Source: Spongiibacter tropicus DSM 19543 (GTDB lineage Bacteria; Pseudomonadota; Gammaproteobacteria; Pseudomonadales; Spongiibacteraceae). Taken from it: a stretch of DNA of 64,000 nt. How positions within the stretch are numbered: the first letter of the stretch is position 1; the number at the start of each line of letters is the position of its first letter. Positions 36,260-46,018 of this stretch are shown in pieces. Both the position numbers and the translations under genes were made by a program. The stretch is taken from positions 314,463-378,462 of the forward strand of contig NZ_ATUS01000001.1 of assembly GCF_000420325.1 (NCBI RefSeq), given 5' to 3'. Under the pieces are notes generated by a model that had not been told where the DNA came from, searched no databases, and saw only the letters and a list, made by a program, of their open reading frames with translations.

Positions 36260-37120
36260 TCAGGCAGGCACAAAGGCGCGAATAAACTCCGGCCCCGGCG
36301 ACTGTTTCGGCAAATCATAGTCGTCGGGGTAAGACACATCCACCAGATACAAACCATGCGGCTTGGCCGTCACACCACCCTTAGTCCGATCACGCGTTGC
36401 CAGCACATCAGCCGTCCAGCCGGGCGATTGCTGGCCGCTGCCTACCGCCATTAATACACCGGCAATATTCCTGACCATGTGATGCAAAAACGCATTACCC
36501 TGAATATCAATCATCACCAAGCGACCAAAACGCGTCACGCTGATAAAATGAATATTGCGCATTGGACTGAGAGACTGGCATGAGGCCGCTCGAAATGCGC
36601 TGAAATCCTGTTCACCGAGCAAGCACTGAGCTTCGCGGTGCATCAGCTCCGCATCCAACGGCAAATCAAAATGCGTCACACCTCCGACAAGGTGAGCAGA
36701 ACGCCGCGCCTGATTTAAAATCAGATAACGATAGCGCCGCGCCGTTGCGGAAAACCTGGCATGAAAATCCTCGCAGACCGGGCGCACCCATTTGGCCGCC
36801 ACATCGTTCGGCAGCAGAGCATTGCTGCCCGCCAGCCAGGCTTTGGCCGAGCGCGCCACCGGGGCGTCGAAGTGAACGACCTGATGGCTGGCATGAACCC
36901 CAGCATCCGTGCGCCCCGCACAGAGAATACTGACCGGCTGGGCTGCCACATGGCTGACGGCGGACTCTACCGCCGCCTGCACACTGCTCACATGGGGTTT
37001 ATCCTGCCGCTGCCAACCGCGGTAAGCACTGCCCTGATATTCCAGGGCCATGGCAATGCGAGTGCCGGGAGGAAGTGGAGTCGGGTCGGCACGCTCAAAG
37101 GCCGACCCGTTGGATTGCAT
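36260..37120 (-). CDS. truA: TruA, tRNA pseudouridine(38-40) synthase
   Basis: TruA modifies U38, U39 and U40 in the anticodon arm of many tRNAs. In the 286-residue protein the catalytic Asp is D72 in CAGRTDAGVHASHQVVHFD. Other family segments are MALEYQGSAYRGWQRQ, ARRYRYLILN and GNAFLHHMVRNIAGVLMAVG. I use the ATG at 37120; a longer frame to 37192 would overlap fimV coding sequence. It starts 10 nt after the fimV stop. The fimV-truA-trpF order matches Pseudomonas. Confidence 0.96.
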   Translation of the reverse strand: MQSNGSAFERADPTPLPPGTRIAMALEYQGSAYRGWQRQDKPHVSSVQAAVESAVSHVAAQPVSILCAGRTDAGVHASHQVVHFDAPVARSAKAWLAGSNALLPNDVAAKWVRPVCEDFHARFSATARRYRYLILNQARRSAHLVGGVTHFDLPLDAELMHREAQCLLGEQDFSAFRAASCQSLSPMRNIHFISVTRFGRLVMIDIQGNAFLHHMVRNIAGVLMAVGSGQQSPGWTADVLATRDRTKGGVTAKPHGLYLVDVSYPDDYDLPKQSPGPEFIRAFVPA

Positions 37121-37130
37121 ACGGCTCACG

Positions 37131-40100
37131 TCAGTGAAGTTGATCCAGGAGGGACTGGGCCTCAGCTTTTTGTGCGTCGTCGCCGGACTCAATCACCTCA
37201 GTCAGCAGGTCTCGGGCACTGTCGCCATCACCCATATCAGCAAAGGCTCGGGCCAGATCCAGCTTGTTAGCAACATCATCGCTATCCGAAAGCGCCGCCT
37301 CGCCGTCTGCGTCCATGGCATCAACTGAAAACTCATCAAAGACCAGATCGTTGAGATCCAGCTCGCTGTCGCCATCACCCAACGACACCGCAGGGTCGTC
37401 ATCGACTTCTGCGTCAGCCGTATCAACAAGCGTCTCGAGCAATTGCTCGTCGTTATCAGCCGTCTTGTCTTCTGCAAAAGACAAGCCTTCAACTTCAGCA
37501 TCCAACTCCGCCAATGCCGAATCCAGATCCAACTCCGGCTCACTGCCCTCGCCTTCGGAAATTTCCAAGGCAGGCTCGTCGCCGACCTCAATATCGACAG
37601 CCCCCAAATCATCGTCAGGCGAGTCAAAAGTCGTCAGCTCGGGCAGCGTATCTTCGTCGCGACTCAGCTCAACGTCACGGGTGTCGTCATCCAAGTCAAA
37701 ATCACCCAGCTCACTCTCAGCCGTATCACCACTCAGATCAACACTGGTCGGCTCCGCACTGTCGGCACTCGCATCATTTGCGGTCGACAGATCATCCATA
37801 TTGAAATCAAAATCAGCAAGATCGAGCTCATCACCTTCAGCAGATGTATTGGGCTCAGAACCGTCGGTGGTGACAGGCGTTTCTAACTGCTCTTCAACAG
37901 CGGGCGCCTCGTTCTCCCCGGCCGATGACAGGAATGCATCGTCAAGCGAGAATTCTTCATCGGCATCCTCAGCAACAAACACGGATTCCTCACTATCGGA
38001 CTCCGCGTCGACAGGCGAGTCTTCGTCAAGGGAAGATGACAACGGCGACTCTGAGGATGCCTCCAAACTATCCAAGCTATCGAGGTCAAAGTCACTGTCT
38101 AGATCGAGTTCGAAATCGGCCAACTCATCCTCAGCCACTTCCGGCTCGCCTTCCACGACGGGCTCTGCATCCGACTCCAGCGAACGCGCATTGTCATCCG
38201 AGGCAGTTGCATCGACGGCACTTTCGTCGAACACACTCTCGTCAAAACTCAGCTCATCAGGCGCGTCTGCCGTATTCGCAACCCCGCCTTTAGGCGTCTC
38301 GTCGTCAAGGAATGCCAGCTCTTCGTCAAGATCATCCAGAGCATCAGATGCAGAGGCAGTTTCGACATCAGCCTCCAACCAGTCACTGACGCCCTCAATC
38401 GCCGACATGGACTCTTTTACCTGTGCCAAAGCAGCACTGTCGCCGGATGCTTCAAGCTGGCGATACGCATCAAGGAAATTGTCGCGATCGCGAGTATCCA
38501 GATAGATATCCAGCAGTTTGCATTGCAGCTCGGTATTTTCGGGCTCGTTCGCAATCGCCGTTTTCAGCAAGCTGGCAGCCTGGTCATAGCGACCATAGGC
38601 GACGTAGATTTCCGCTTCGGAGATGACATCGCTGGTCTGAGCCTGAACAGGCTCATTGGCAGACTCGGCGGCAACCGCGCTGTTCTCATCATCGGTATCA
38701 ACCGGAGAGTCGTCCAGGGAGTCAAAATCAAAGTTGCTGATTGCGTCAGTCGCCAGTGCATCGCTGCCCTCCGATGACTCACCCTCAGCACCCTCTACCG
38801 GTGTTTCAGCCGCTTGAGCGTCATCGCTTGCAACCGCCAGATTGTCAAAACTCGGCTCGCGAGGTTCCTCTCCCCGCGCACGTCGACGGAGCGCCAGTAC
38901 CAGCAGCAAGAACAAAGCGACACCGGCTGCCAAGTAGCGGTAAAGCGGTGTTTCGTACCAAGCCGCCGATGCAGTTGCGGGTGCCGACGATGTCTGAGGC
39001 GGCACCGACTCTTCTGCCGTCGACTCTTCCGCAGCCGACTCAACCGCGACTTCAGGCTCAGCAGATACGGCGGACTCGGCAGCAGCAACGCTATCGATAG
39101 ACTCCTCGTCGGCAGCGGTTTCCTCTGTCACCATATCGCTGGCAGACTCGACCGCATCGGCATCACCCGTTACCGACTCTTCTTCAGCGGCGACATCGCC
39201 GCTCGACGCACCCGCCTGTAACGCTGCGAGTTCACTATTTTTCAGGGCGATCAACTTTTGCAGTGTATCGATCTGCTTTTCCATTTCCCGGACACGGCTC
39301 GCCATCGCCGCATTTTCCAGCTGAGCCTTTTCCAGCGCTTCTTGCTCTTGCTGAAGACGCTGCTCCAACTCGCCCTCACCGCCTTCTGCGCCCTCGCCAG
39401 CGCTGCCGATACTGAAGCGCACATCATCGGTTGCACCATCCGTTTCCGGTTTAGCTTCTGCCGCCGACGTTGCATCCAGTTGCGGCCCTTGCGGCGCCAA
39501 CTGAGAACCGCTTGGCGCGGTGACTGTCGAGGATGGGGAAACGCGTCCACTGCGCCAATCGCGCGCCTGCTTTCGCACTTCCTCGAGCGCATCTTGCTTA
39601 TTCAAGGCCTTGGCTTCAGCCTCTGTCGGCGCTTGCAGCAGATAGCCCGATTTGATGCGATTAACATTGTTGCCGATAAACGCATCAGGATTTTTACGCA
39701 GCACCGCGATCATGGTCTGCTCGGTGGTGACATCCGCGCTCGGGCGAAGCCGGGAGGCAATACGCCACATGGTGTCGTGATGCTGAACCCGGTAGGCGCC
39801 GTCGTCACCACTGGCAGGCAGCGCAGTCTGCTCGGCTGCCGGGCGAGGCCGTCGGGCACCCGCACTGTCAGAGCTGATTGCGGTCGAGGTAAAAGTGGCC
39901 GTGCCAGCGGCAGGTGATGGCGTATCCGCGCTACTCGGTGCAGCAGGAGTGCTCACCGTTGCCGATGACGCGGTTGGCGCGACGACCGGCGCACTGCTGA
40001 ACTCAGGCAAGTCGAGCAAGACGGTGTATTCACGCAACATGCGGCCATTCGGCCAACGCACTTCGACAATGAAATCCAGGTAAGGCTCAACGACCGGCTG

Positions 40101-40394
40101 CGGTGTGGACACCACAATACGTCCGCGTCCGTCGTCACCGACTTCGACCAAAAACTCCAGACTATTCAGGAACTGCGTGCGATCAATACCGGCATTTTTG
40201 AAGGCCTGCTGGTCAGCCAGCTCTACGCGAAGCTGAGCAGCCTCCAGGCCTTTCGCATCCCTCAACGGGATAAACGCCTTGAAGGGCTGATTCAGAGTGG
40301 ATGCCGTAGCAATATCACCGACCCCCAACGCACTCGCCAGTTGTCCGTGCATAGCACCTGCTACAAATACCGCCAGGGCCAGACTCTTCCTCAT
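37131..40394 (-). CDS. fimV: FimV-like pilus/polar-hub protein with LysM domain
   Basis: FimV organises type IV pili, twitching and polar proteins in Pseudomonas and relatives. This 1087-residue protein has a signal sequence (RKSLALAVFVAGAMHGQLASA), the FimV N-terminal domain (LGVGDIATASTLNQPFKAFIPL), a LysM domain (YRVQHHDTMWRIASRL), a coiled coil (about 60 residues), one membrane helix (YLAAGVALFLLLVLALRRRA), and a very acidic cytoplasmic region with TPR-like repeats. It ends in the conserved FimV C-terminal domain (NKLDLARAFADMGDGDSARDLLTEVIE). The ATG at 40394 has GGTGGA upstream; a frame to 40487 would put 31 residues before the signal peptide. It is followed by truA. Confidence 0.95.
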   Translation of the reverse strand: MRKSLALAVFVAGAMHGQLASALGVGDIATASTLNQPFKAFIPLRDAKGLEAAQLRVELADQQAFKNAGIDRTQFLNSLEFLVEVGDDGRGRIVVSTPQPVVEPYLDFIVEVRWPNGRMLREYTVLLDLPEFSSAPVVAPTASSATVSTPAAPSSADTPSPAAGTATFTSTAISSDSAGARRPRPAAEQTALPASGDDGAYRVQHHDTMWRIASRLRPSADVTTEQTMIAVLRKNPDAFIGNNVNRIKSGYLLQAPTEAEAKALNKQDALEEVRKQARDWRSGRVSPSSTVTAPSGSQLAPQGPQLDATSAAEAKPETDGATDDVRFSIGSAGEGAEGGEGELEQRLQQEQEALEKAQLENAAMASRVREMEKQIDTLQKLIALKNSELAALQAGASSGDVAAEEESVTGDADAVESASDMVTEETAADEESIDSVAAAESAVSAEPEVAVESAAEESTAEESVPPQTSSAPATASAAWYETPLYRYLAAGVALFLLLVLALRRRARGEEPREPSFDNLAVASDDAQAAETPVEGAEGESSEGSDALATDAISNFDFDSLDDSPVDTDDENSAVAAESANEPVQAQTSDVISEAEIYVAYGRYDQAASLLKTAIANEPENTELQCKLLDIYLDTRDRDNFLDAYRQLEASGDSAALAQVKESMSAIEGVSDWLEADVETASASDALDDLDEELAFLDDETPKGGVANTADAPDELSFDESVFDESAVDATASDDNARSLESDAEPVVEGEPEVAEDELADFELDLDSDFDLDSLDSLEASSESPLSSSLDEDSPVDAESDSEESVFVAEDADEEFSLDDAFLSSAGENEAPAVEEQLETPVTTDGSEPNTSAEGDELDLADFDFNMDDLSTANDASADSAEPTSVDLSGDTAESELGDFDLDDDTRDVELSRDEDTLPELTTFDSPDDDLGAVDIEVGDEPALEISEGEGSEPELDLDSALAELDAEVEGLSFAEDKTADNDEQLLETLVDTADAEVDDDPAVSLGDGDSELDLNDLVFDEFSVDAMDADGEAALSDSDDVANKLDLARAFADMGDGDSARDLLTEVIESGDDAQKAEAQSLLDQLH

Positions 40395-40534
40395 ATTTCC
40401 ACCGTCTCGTTGCTGCGCCACATTCATCCCGTTTGCAACCGGGCTGTGGTGGCGGGTATTCCGAATTGTCCGCAGCAAGAGCCGCAAACCATGGGCGCCG
40501 ATTTTCTAGAATTGTTCTCGGATAATAAGCGTAA

Positions 40535-40562
40535 ATATTAGCTATGTGTCGCTTTTTATCAA
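40535..40562 (-). promoter_or_regulatory. Candidate promoter of fimV
   Basis: On the minus strand TTGATA (40562-40557), a 16-nt spacer and TAATAT (40540-40535) lie at the 3' end of usg, about 140 nt upstream of the fimV ATG. Each hexamer matches the sigma-70 consensus at four or five positions. Confidence 0.4.
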
Positions 40563-41498
40563 GATTTTGAGCGCAGCAATAGTGTTAAGTACCACACCTT
40601 TGCGTAAATTGTCGGCAACTATCGCACAACGAAAAACCGTGTCACTTTGGCGATCAAGGGTCAGATTGCTGATATCGATACCCTCGCTCTCGGCCAAACC
40701 GGCCGGACTCGCCAGCTCACCATCATCTCCGGGAAAGAGACGGAAACGCTCATCGGCCAACAAGGTCGCCCGCAATTCAGACAGCACTACCGGTGCATCG
40801 CACGCTACACGAAGCATCACACAGTGCCCGTAAAATACCGGCGCCAGCATCGATTGGCAGCTCACTTCCACACTCTGCTCTGTGCTGCTGAGCAAGCGGC
40901 CAAGATTGTGTTCAATCTCGGCGCTGACATCCGCCGACAGAGGCAGGACATTGAAGGCGATCTGAGCACCCAAGGCCGATTCTTCGAGCCCCTGGCCGTT
41001 GAGCAGTCTCGCGCTCTCTGCCGCCAGCGCATTTACTGCTGTCTGACCGGCCGAGGACACTGGCTGAGCAACGGCCAGATCGACGCGACGAATGCCCGGC
41101 ACAACGGCCAGCACCGCTGCCACATGAGCACTTACCGCATCGGCAATCGCCAATACGCGAGCATCGCGATCCAGAGCGCCACCTGCAAACAAGGGCACGT
41201 CGTCGCGCTGGGCCAGCACATCACTGGCATCCAGCACGCAACACGCAGATGCCTCAGCGCGCTCGATCATATCGGGCTGGTGGGTTCCCGGCATCAGCAG
41301 CAAGAAGCTGAACGCCGCCGGGTCCAGCGCATCCAGCGACCGAACATCCAGAGGTCTGCCTGCATACATCGCTGGCTCGTAGTCATCAGCTGAAGCACTG
41401 AACAGCTTTACGGTATCCACTACCGCCGAATCCGACAGTGCTTCCAGCAGTTGATCAAGCGCCAGACTGTCGCCCGCAATAATCGCCAGTGAAGTCAT
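40542..41498 (-). CDS. usg: Usg, aspartate-semialdehyde dehydrogenase-like protein lacking the catalytic cysteine
   Basis: A 318-residue paralogue of aspartate-semialdehyde dehydrogenase. It keeps the Rossmann start (LAIIAGDSLALDQLLEAL), the AQPVSSAGQTAVNALAAESARLLNGQ segment and the C-terminal VADNLRKGVVLNTIAALKIL. The region where Asd carries its catalytic Cys (GGNCT) lacks a comparable Gly-Asn-Cys; PLFAGGALDRD stands there. It is thus probably not an active dehydrogenase; the role of Usg is unknown. The same gene precedes truA in E. coli (usg-truA). The ATG overlaps the last base of the asd stop codon (TGATG). Confidence 0.88.
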   Translation of the reverse strand: MTSLAIIAGDSLALDQLLEALSDSAVVDTVKLFSASADDYEPAMYAGRPLDVRSLDALDPAAFSFLLLMPGTHQPDMIERAEASACCVLDASDVLAQRDDVPLFAGGALDRDARVLAIADAVSAHVAAVLAVVPGIRRVDLAVAQPVSSAGQTAVNALAAESARLLNGQGLEESALGAQIAFNVLPLSADVSAEIEHNLGRLLSSTEQSVEVSCQSMLAPVFYGHCVMLRVACDAPVVLSELRATLLADERFRLFPGDDGELASPAGLAESEGIDISNLTLDRQSDTVFRCAIVADNLRKGVVLNTIAALKILIKSDT

Positions 41499-42613
41499 CA
41501 GGCAATATCGCCGCGAATAATACGCAACATGCGACGCAGCGGCTCGGCAGCGCCCCACAGCAACTGGTCGCCCACCGTAAAGGCGGACAGATACTGGCTG
41601 CCCATATTCAGCTTGCGCAGACGACCGACAGGAACACCCAATGTGCCGGTCACGGCGGTCGGCGTGAGACGCTTCAGGGTTTCGTCGCGGTCATTCGGCA
41701 CCACGTCCACCCAGTCATTGGCACTGGCAATGATCTGCTCTACATCGCTCATTGCCACCTCTTTATTCAGCTTGATGGTCAGCGCCTGACTGTGGCAACG
41801 CATCGCACCGATGCGCACACAGGTGCCGTCAATCGCGATGGGGGACTCACTGCGACCCAGAATCTTGTTGGTCTCGGCCTGCCCTTTCCACTCTTCTCGG
41901 CTCTGACCATTTTCCAACTGAGTATCAATCCACGGCAGCAGACTGCCCGCCAGTGCGTGACCAAACTCATTCGTCGGGAAAGCATCAGCACGCATGGCCT
42001 CGGCCACTTTGCGGTCGATATCGAGGATATTGCTGCGCGCGTCCGCCAGTTCCGGGGCCACAGCATCGCGAATGGCGCCCATTTGGCTGATCAGCTCGCG
42101 CATATTTTTGGCACCGGCACCACTGGCCGCCTGATAGGTCTGGGCACTGACCCACTCCACCAGACCTTCGCGGAACAGGCCGCCGATCGCCATCAGCATC
42201 AGGCTGACGGTGCAGTTACCGCCGATGTAGTTCTTCACACCGCGCTGCAAGCCATCTTTCACCACATCAAGGTTGACCGGGTCAAGGACGATGATCGCGT
42301 CATCGGCCATGCGCAGCGACGATGCCGCATCGATCCAGTAGCCCTGCCAGCCGCTGGCGCGCAGATCGGCGAACACGGCCTTGGTGTAATCGCCACCCTG
42401 GCAGGAAATAATCGCGTCCATTTCCGCCAGCGCAGAAATATCATGGGCATCTTTCAACGGTGCCGTTTCACGGCCGATATCGGGCCCCTGACCACCCACG
42501 TTCGAGGTGGTGAAAAACTGCGGCTCAATACCGTCAAAATCGTTTTCGTCCAGCATGCGACCCATCAGCACCGAGCCGACCATGCCGCGCCAACCTACAA
42601 ATCCTACTTTCAT
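41498..42613 (-). CDS. asd: Asd, aspartate-semialdehyde dehydrogenase
   Basis: NADPH-dependent enzyme that makes aspartate semialdehyde, the branch point for lysine, diaminopimelate, methionine and threonine. The 371-residue protein has the start [17 protein letters not shown], the catalytic Cys134 in [24 protein letters not shown], and a conserved His in [15 protein letters not shown]. It belongs to the E. coli/Vibrio asd1 type. It lies 87 nt downstream of leuB and is coupled to usg. Confidence 0.97.
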   Translation of the reverse strand: MKVGFVGWRGMVGSVLMGRMLDENDFDGIEPQFFTTSNVGGQGPDIGRETAPLKDAHDISALAEMDAIISCQGGDYTKAVFADLRASGWQGYWIDAASSLRMADDAIIVLDPVNLDVVKDGLQRGVKNYIGGNCTVSLMLMAIGGLFREGLVEWVSAQTYQAASGAGAKNMRELISQMGAIRDAVAPELADARSNILDIDRKVAEAMRADAFPTNEFGHALAGSLLPWIDTQLENGQSREEWKGQAETNKILGRSESPIAIDGTCVRIGAMRCHSQALTIKLNKEVAMSDVEQIIASANDWVDVVPNDRDETLKRLTPTAVTGTLGVPVGRLRKLNMGSQYLSAFTVGDQLLWGAAEPLRRMLRIIRGDIA

Positions 42614-42700
42614 ATTCGTTCTCCTCTTGCCTTAATGAGGGGCGCCTAGCGCCCATGGCATTGCCCGCGCCGTGCGCGGGATGTTGAACACGACTCAGGC

Positions 42701-43783
42701 TTAGCCCAACGCCGCCAGAACAGCATCACCCATCTCTGCTGTGCTCACTTTTTTGCAGCCTTCTGAATAGATATCGGCGGTGCGCAGCCCCTGATCCAGT
42801 ACACGGCTGACCGCATCTTCAATCGCCTGAGCGGCCTCGGGCTCAGACAAGGAGTAACGCAGCATCATCGCCACCGACAGAATCGTCGCCAGCGGATTGG
42901 CAATACCCTGCCCGGCGATATCTGGCGCACTGCCGTGACAGGGCTCATACATACCGCGACCATTCACATCCAGCGATGCCGAGGGGAGCATACCGATAGA
43001 TCCCGTGAGCATTGCCGCTGCGTCAGAAAGAATGTCGCCAAACATATTGCCGGTGACCATCACGTCAAACTGCTTGGGCGCGCGAATCAGCTGCATCGCC
43101 GCATTGTCCACGTACATGTGGCTCAGTTCGACATCCGGGTAATCCTTGGCCATTTCCTCAACCACTTCCCGCCACAGCATAGTCACTTCAAGCACATTGG
43201 CTTTGTCGACACTGCACAGGCGGCCGCCGCGCTTCTGCGCCAGCTCGAACGCCACTTTGGCGATACGACGAATCTGTGATTCATCGTACACGTAGGTGTT
43301 AAAGCCTTCGCGTTCACCGTTCTCCAGTTCGCGAATACCTCGTGGCTGACCGAAGTAAATGCCGCCGGTTAATTCACGGACGATCAGAATATCCAAACCA
43401 GCAACCAGCTCGGGCTTCAGCGAGGACGCATCGGCGAGCTGCGGATAGAGGATCGCCGGGCGCAGATTGCCAAACAGATCCAAACGCTTACGGATCTCCA
43501 GCAAGCCGCCTTTTTCAGGGCGCTCCGCGGGGGGCAGGCTGTCCCATTTCGGCCCGCCTACCGCGCCGAGAAGAATCGCATCAGCGGCTTCACACTTGGC
43601 AAAGGTTTCGTCGGGCAGTGCTTTGCCCACCGCGTCAATCGCCGCGCCGCCCAGCAGAGCTTCATCCAATTCCAGATTGAGTTGCTGACGCTCATTGATC
43701 GCTTCCAGCACTTTGCGGGCTTCCGCCATAATTTCCGGGCCGATACCATCACCAGCCAGCATCAGAACCTTGCGTGCAGTCAT
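42701..43783 (-). CDS. leuB: LeuB, 3-isopropylmalate dehydrogenase
   Basis: NAD-dependent oxidative decarboxylase of leucine synthesis. At 360 residues it is full length, with [14 protein letters not shown] near the start, the substrate arginines in [47 protein letters not shown], and the NAD-binding [18 protein letters not shown]. The ATG at 43783 is used because AAGGTG lies 7 nt upstream; the 38 extra N-terminal residues of the longer frame have no family match. Third gene of leuCDB. Confidence 0.98.
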   Translation of the reverse strand: MTARKVLMLAGDGIGPEIMAEARKVLEAINERQQLNLELDEALLGGAAIDAVGKALPDETFAKCEAADAILLGAVGGPKWDSLPPAERPEKGGLLEIRKRLDLFGNLRPAILYPQLADASSLKPELVAGLDILIVRELTGGIYFGQPRGIRELENGEREGFNTYVYDESQIRRIAKVAFELAQKRGGRLCSVDKANVLEVTMLWREVVEEMAKDYPDVELSHMYVDNAAMQLIRAPKQFDVMVTGNMFGDILSDAAAMLTGSIGMLPSASLDVNGRGMYEPCHGSAPDIAGQGIANPLATILSVAMMLRYSLSEPEAAQAIEDAVSRVLDQGLRTADIYSEGCKKVSTAEMGDAVLAALG

Positions 43784-43820
43784 TTCAGACACCTTGATTT
43801 TCCTTTCAAAAATACGGGGT

Positions 43821-44471
43821 TTATGCCGAGTGCTCTCGGAACAGCCAGGGCGACTTTTGCTGCCAGGCCTTTTCAAATTCACGGATGTCATCGGCATCCT
43901 GCAACGTCAGGCCGATATCATCCAAACCGTTAATCAGGCAGTGCTTGCGGAAGGCATCAACCTCGAAGGCAATCTCTTGGCCGTCCGGCGTACGGATACA
44001 CTGCGCAGGCAGGTCAATCGTCAGACGATAGCCTTCCTCGGCATACATGGCCTTGAACAGTGCATCGACTGTCTCTGCTGGCAAAACGATAGGCAGAATG
44101 CCGTTCTTGAAACAGTTGTTGAAGAAAATATCCGCAAAGCTCGGCGCGATAATACAGCGAAAACCATAATCTTCCAGCGCCCATGGGGCGTGCTCGCGAC
44201 TGGAACCACAGCCGAAGTTTTCGCGAGCCAGCAGAATCGAAGCACCCTGATAACGAGGCTGGTTCAGCGGGAAATCGCTGTTCAGCGGACGGCCTGTACA
44301 ATCCTGCCCGGGCTGGCCCTCATCGAGGTAGCGAAGCTCATCAAACAGGTTGGGACCAAAGCCGCTGCGCTTGATCGACTTGAGAAACTGCTTGGGGATA
44401 ATCATGTCGGTATCGACATTGGCGCGATCCATCGGTGCCGCCAAGCCATCTAACTGCGTAAATGCTTTCAT
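43821..44471 (-). CDS. leuD: LeuD, 3-isopropylmalate dehydratase small subunit
   Basis: Swivel-domain subunit that with LeuC converts 2- to 3-isopropylmalate. The 216-residue protein has the opening [29 protein letters not shown], the [15 protein letters not shown] motif and [15 protein letters not shown]. Its ATG overlaps the leuC stop by 4 nt, so the two subunits are translated in a coupled way. leuB follows after 37 nt. Confidence 0.98.
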   Translation of the reverse strand: MKAFTQLDGLAAPMDRANVDTDMIIPKQFLKSIKRSGFGPNLFDELRYLDEGQPGQDCTGRPLNSDFPLNQPRYQGASILLARENFGCGSSREHAPWALEDYGFRCIIAPSFADIFFNNCFKNGILPIVLPAETVDALFKAMYAEEGYRLTIDLPAQCIRTPDGQEIAFEVDAFRKHCLINGLDDIGLTLQDADDIREFEKAWQQKSPWLFREHSA

Positions 44472-45904
44472 GCCTGCTCTCCTCCATTCCAGTCGCGCAC
44501 ATCAACAAAATGGCCGGCGATCGCCGCTGCTGCCGCCATCGCCGGGCTTACCAGATGGGTGCGACCACCGAAGCCCTGACGTCCTTCAAAGTTGCGGTTG
44601 GACGTAGATGCGCAATGCTCGCCCTGCCCCAGCTTGTCGGCATTCATCGCCAGACACATGGAGCAACCCGGCTCGCGCCACTGCAGACCGGCTTCAGTAA
44701 AGATCTTGTCGAGACCTTCCGCCTCGGCCTGCTTTTTCACCAGTCCACTACCGGGAACCACCAGCGCTTCCTTGAGGGTCGACGCGACTTTTTTACCCTT
44801 GACCACCTCGGCAGCCGCGCGCAGATCTTCAATACGCGAATTGGTACAGGAACCAATAAAAACGCGATCAAGCTGGATATCCGTGATCGACTGCCCGGCA
44901 TTCAAGCCCATATAGCTCAGCGCACGCTCACACGCAGATCGCTTGACCGGATCATTAAAATCGTCGGGAGAAGGCACCTTGGCATTCACCGGCGCCACCA
45001 TTTCCGGACTGGTCCCCCAGGTCACCTGCGGCTCGATACTGGCGCCATCAAGTTCAATAACTGCGTCAAAATGCGCACCGTCATCACTGTGCAGGGTTTT
45101 CCAGAACGCCACCGCCTGGTCCCACTCAGATTCGTTGGGCGCATAGGGGCGACCTTTCACGTAATCAATGGTGATATCGTCTACGGCAACCATGCCGACG
45201 CGCGCCCCGGCTTCAATGGCCATATTGCAGATCGTCATACGACCTTCCATGGACATATTGCGAATTACCTCACCGCCAAACTCGATCGCATAGCCAGTAC
45301 CACCTGCGGTGCCGATTTTGCCGATTACCGCCAGTACGACATCTTTTGCGGTAACGCCGGGGCCGAGTTCACCATCGACGCGTACCAACATATTTTTACT
45401 TTTCTTCTGAATAAGGCACTGGGTCGCCAGCACATGCTCCACTTCAGACGTACCGATGCCATGAGCCAACGCGCCCAAGGCACCGTGAGTCGCTGTATGG
45501 GAATCGCCACACACAACGGTCATCCCCGGCAGTGTAGCGCCCTGCTCAGGCCCCACCACGTGAACAATCCCTTGTCGCTCGTCGTTGATGGAAAACTCGG
45601 TAATACCGAACTCATCGCAGTTCTCGTCGAGGGTTTTCACCTGAATGCGTGACACTTCATCTTGAATGCCCGCCACACCGCCGCTGCGTTCCGCGGTAAC
45701 GGTGGGGACATTGTGGTCGGGCGTTGCGAGGTTAGCACCGGTCCGCCAGGGACGGCGACCTGCCAGACGCAATCCCTCGAAGGCCTGCGGCGACGTCACT
45801 TCGTGGACCAGTTGACGATCAATGTAGATCAACGCGGTGCCGTCATCGCGCTCTTTTACCAGATGCGCGGCCCATAACTTGTCGTAAAGCGTTTGTGCGG
45901 CCAT
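44468..45904 (-). CDS. leuC: LeuC, 3-isopropylmalate dehydratase large subunit
   Basis: Aconitase-family subunit with a [4Fe-4S] cluster for leucine synthesis. The 478-residue protein has [23 protein letters not shown], and the cluster cysteines in [20 protein letters not shown] and [15 protein letters not shown]. It is the first gene of the leuC-leuD-leuB unit, under a promoter at 45938-45966 with an upstream LysR-type box. No leader peptide or attenuator is visible in the 114-nt gap. Confidence 0.98.
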   Translation of the reverse strand: MAAQTLYDKLWAAHLVKERDDGTALIYIDRQLVHEVTSPQAFEGLRLAGRRPWRTGANLATPDHNVPTVTAERSGGVAGIQDEVSRIQVKTLDENCDEFGITEFSINDERQGIVHVVGPEQGATLPGMTVVCGDSHTATHGALGALAHGIGTSEVEHVLATQCLIQKKSKNMLVRVDGELGPGVTAKDVVLAVIGKIGTAGGTGYAIEFGGEVIRNMSMEGRMTICNMAIEAGARVGMVAVDDITIDYVKGRPYAPNESEWDQAVAFWKTLHSDDGAHFDAVIELDGASIEPQVTWGTSPEMVAPVNAKVPSPDDFNDPVKRSACERALSYMGLNAGQSITDIQLDRVFIGSCTNSRIEDLRAAAEVVKGKKVASTLKEALVVPGSGLVKKQAEAEGLDKIFTEAGLQWREPGCSMCLAMNADKLGQGEHCASTSNRNFEGRQGFGGRTHLVSPAMAAAAAIAGHFVDVRDWNGGEQA

Positions 45905-45937
45905 AAATCGTCCCCCTGACGTTTTGCTGATGGCGCA

Positions 45938-45966
45938 ATTTTACGCAGCGACCAAAAATAAAACAA
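45938..45966 (-). promoter_or_regulatory. Predicted sigma-70 promoter of leuCDB
   Basis: On the minus strand TTGTTT (45966-45961), a 17-nt spacer and TAAAAT (45943-45938) lie 34 nt upstream of the leuC ATG. The transcription start would be near 45931. Confidence 0.6.
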
Positions 45967-45988
45967 ATTCATAATTTTCATTATTTGA

Positions 45989-46003
45989 ATTCCAAAATGG
46001 AAT
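45989..46003. promoter_or_regulatory. LysR-type binding box (T-N11-A palindrome) between leuC and the LysR gene
   Basis: ATTCC-AAAAT-GGAAT is a perfect 15-bp interrupted palindrome containing the T-N11-A core. Its centre (45996) is about 65 nt upstream of the predicted leuC transcription start, the classical recognition position for LysR activators, and 23 nt upstream of the regulator's own ATG. Confidence 0.75.
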
Positions 46004-46018
46004 AGATAAGATGACAGC

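Noticed and set aside
37264-38505. 413-codon serine-rich plus-strand frame opposite fimV
   Set aside because: Its composition is the mirror of the Asp/Glu-rich codons of FimV (GAC/GAG read as Ser-type codons), so it is not a gene.
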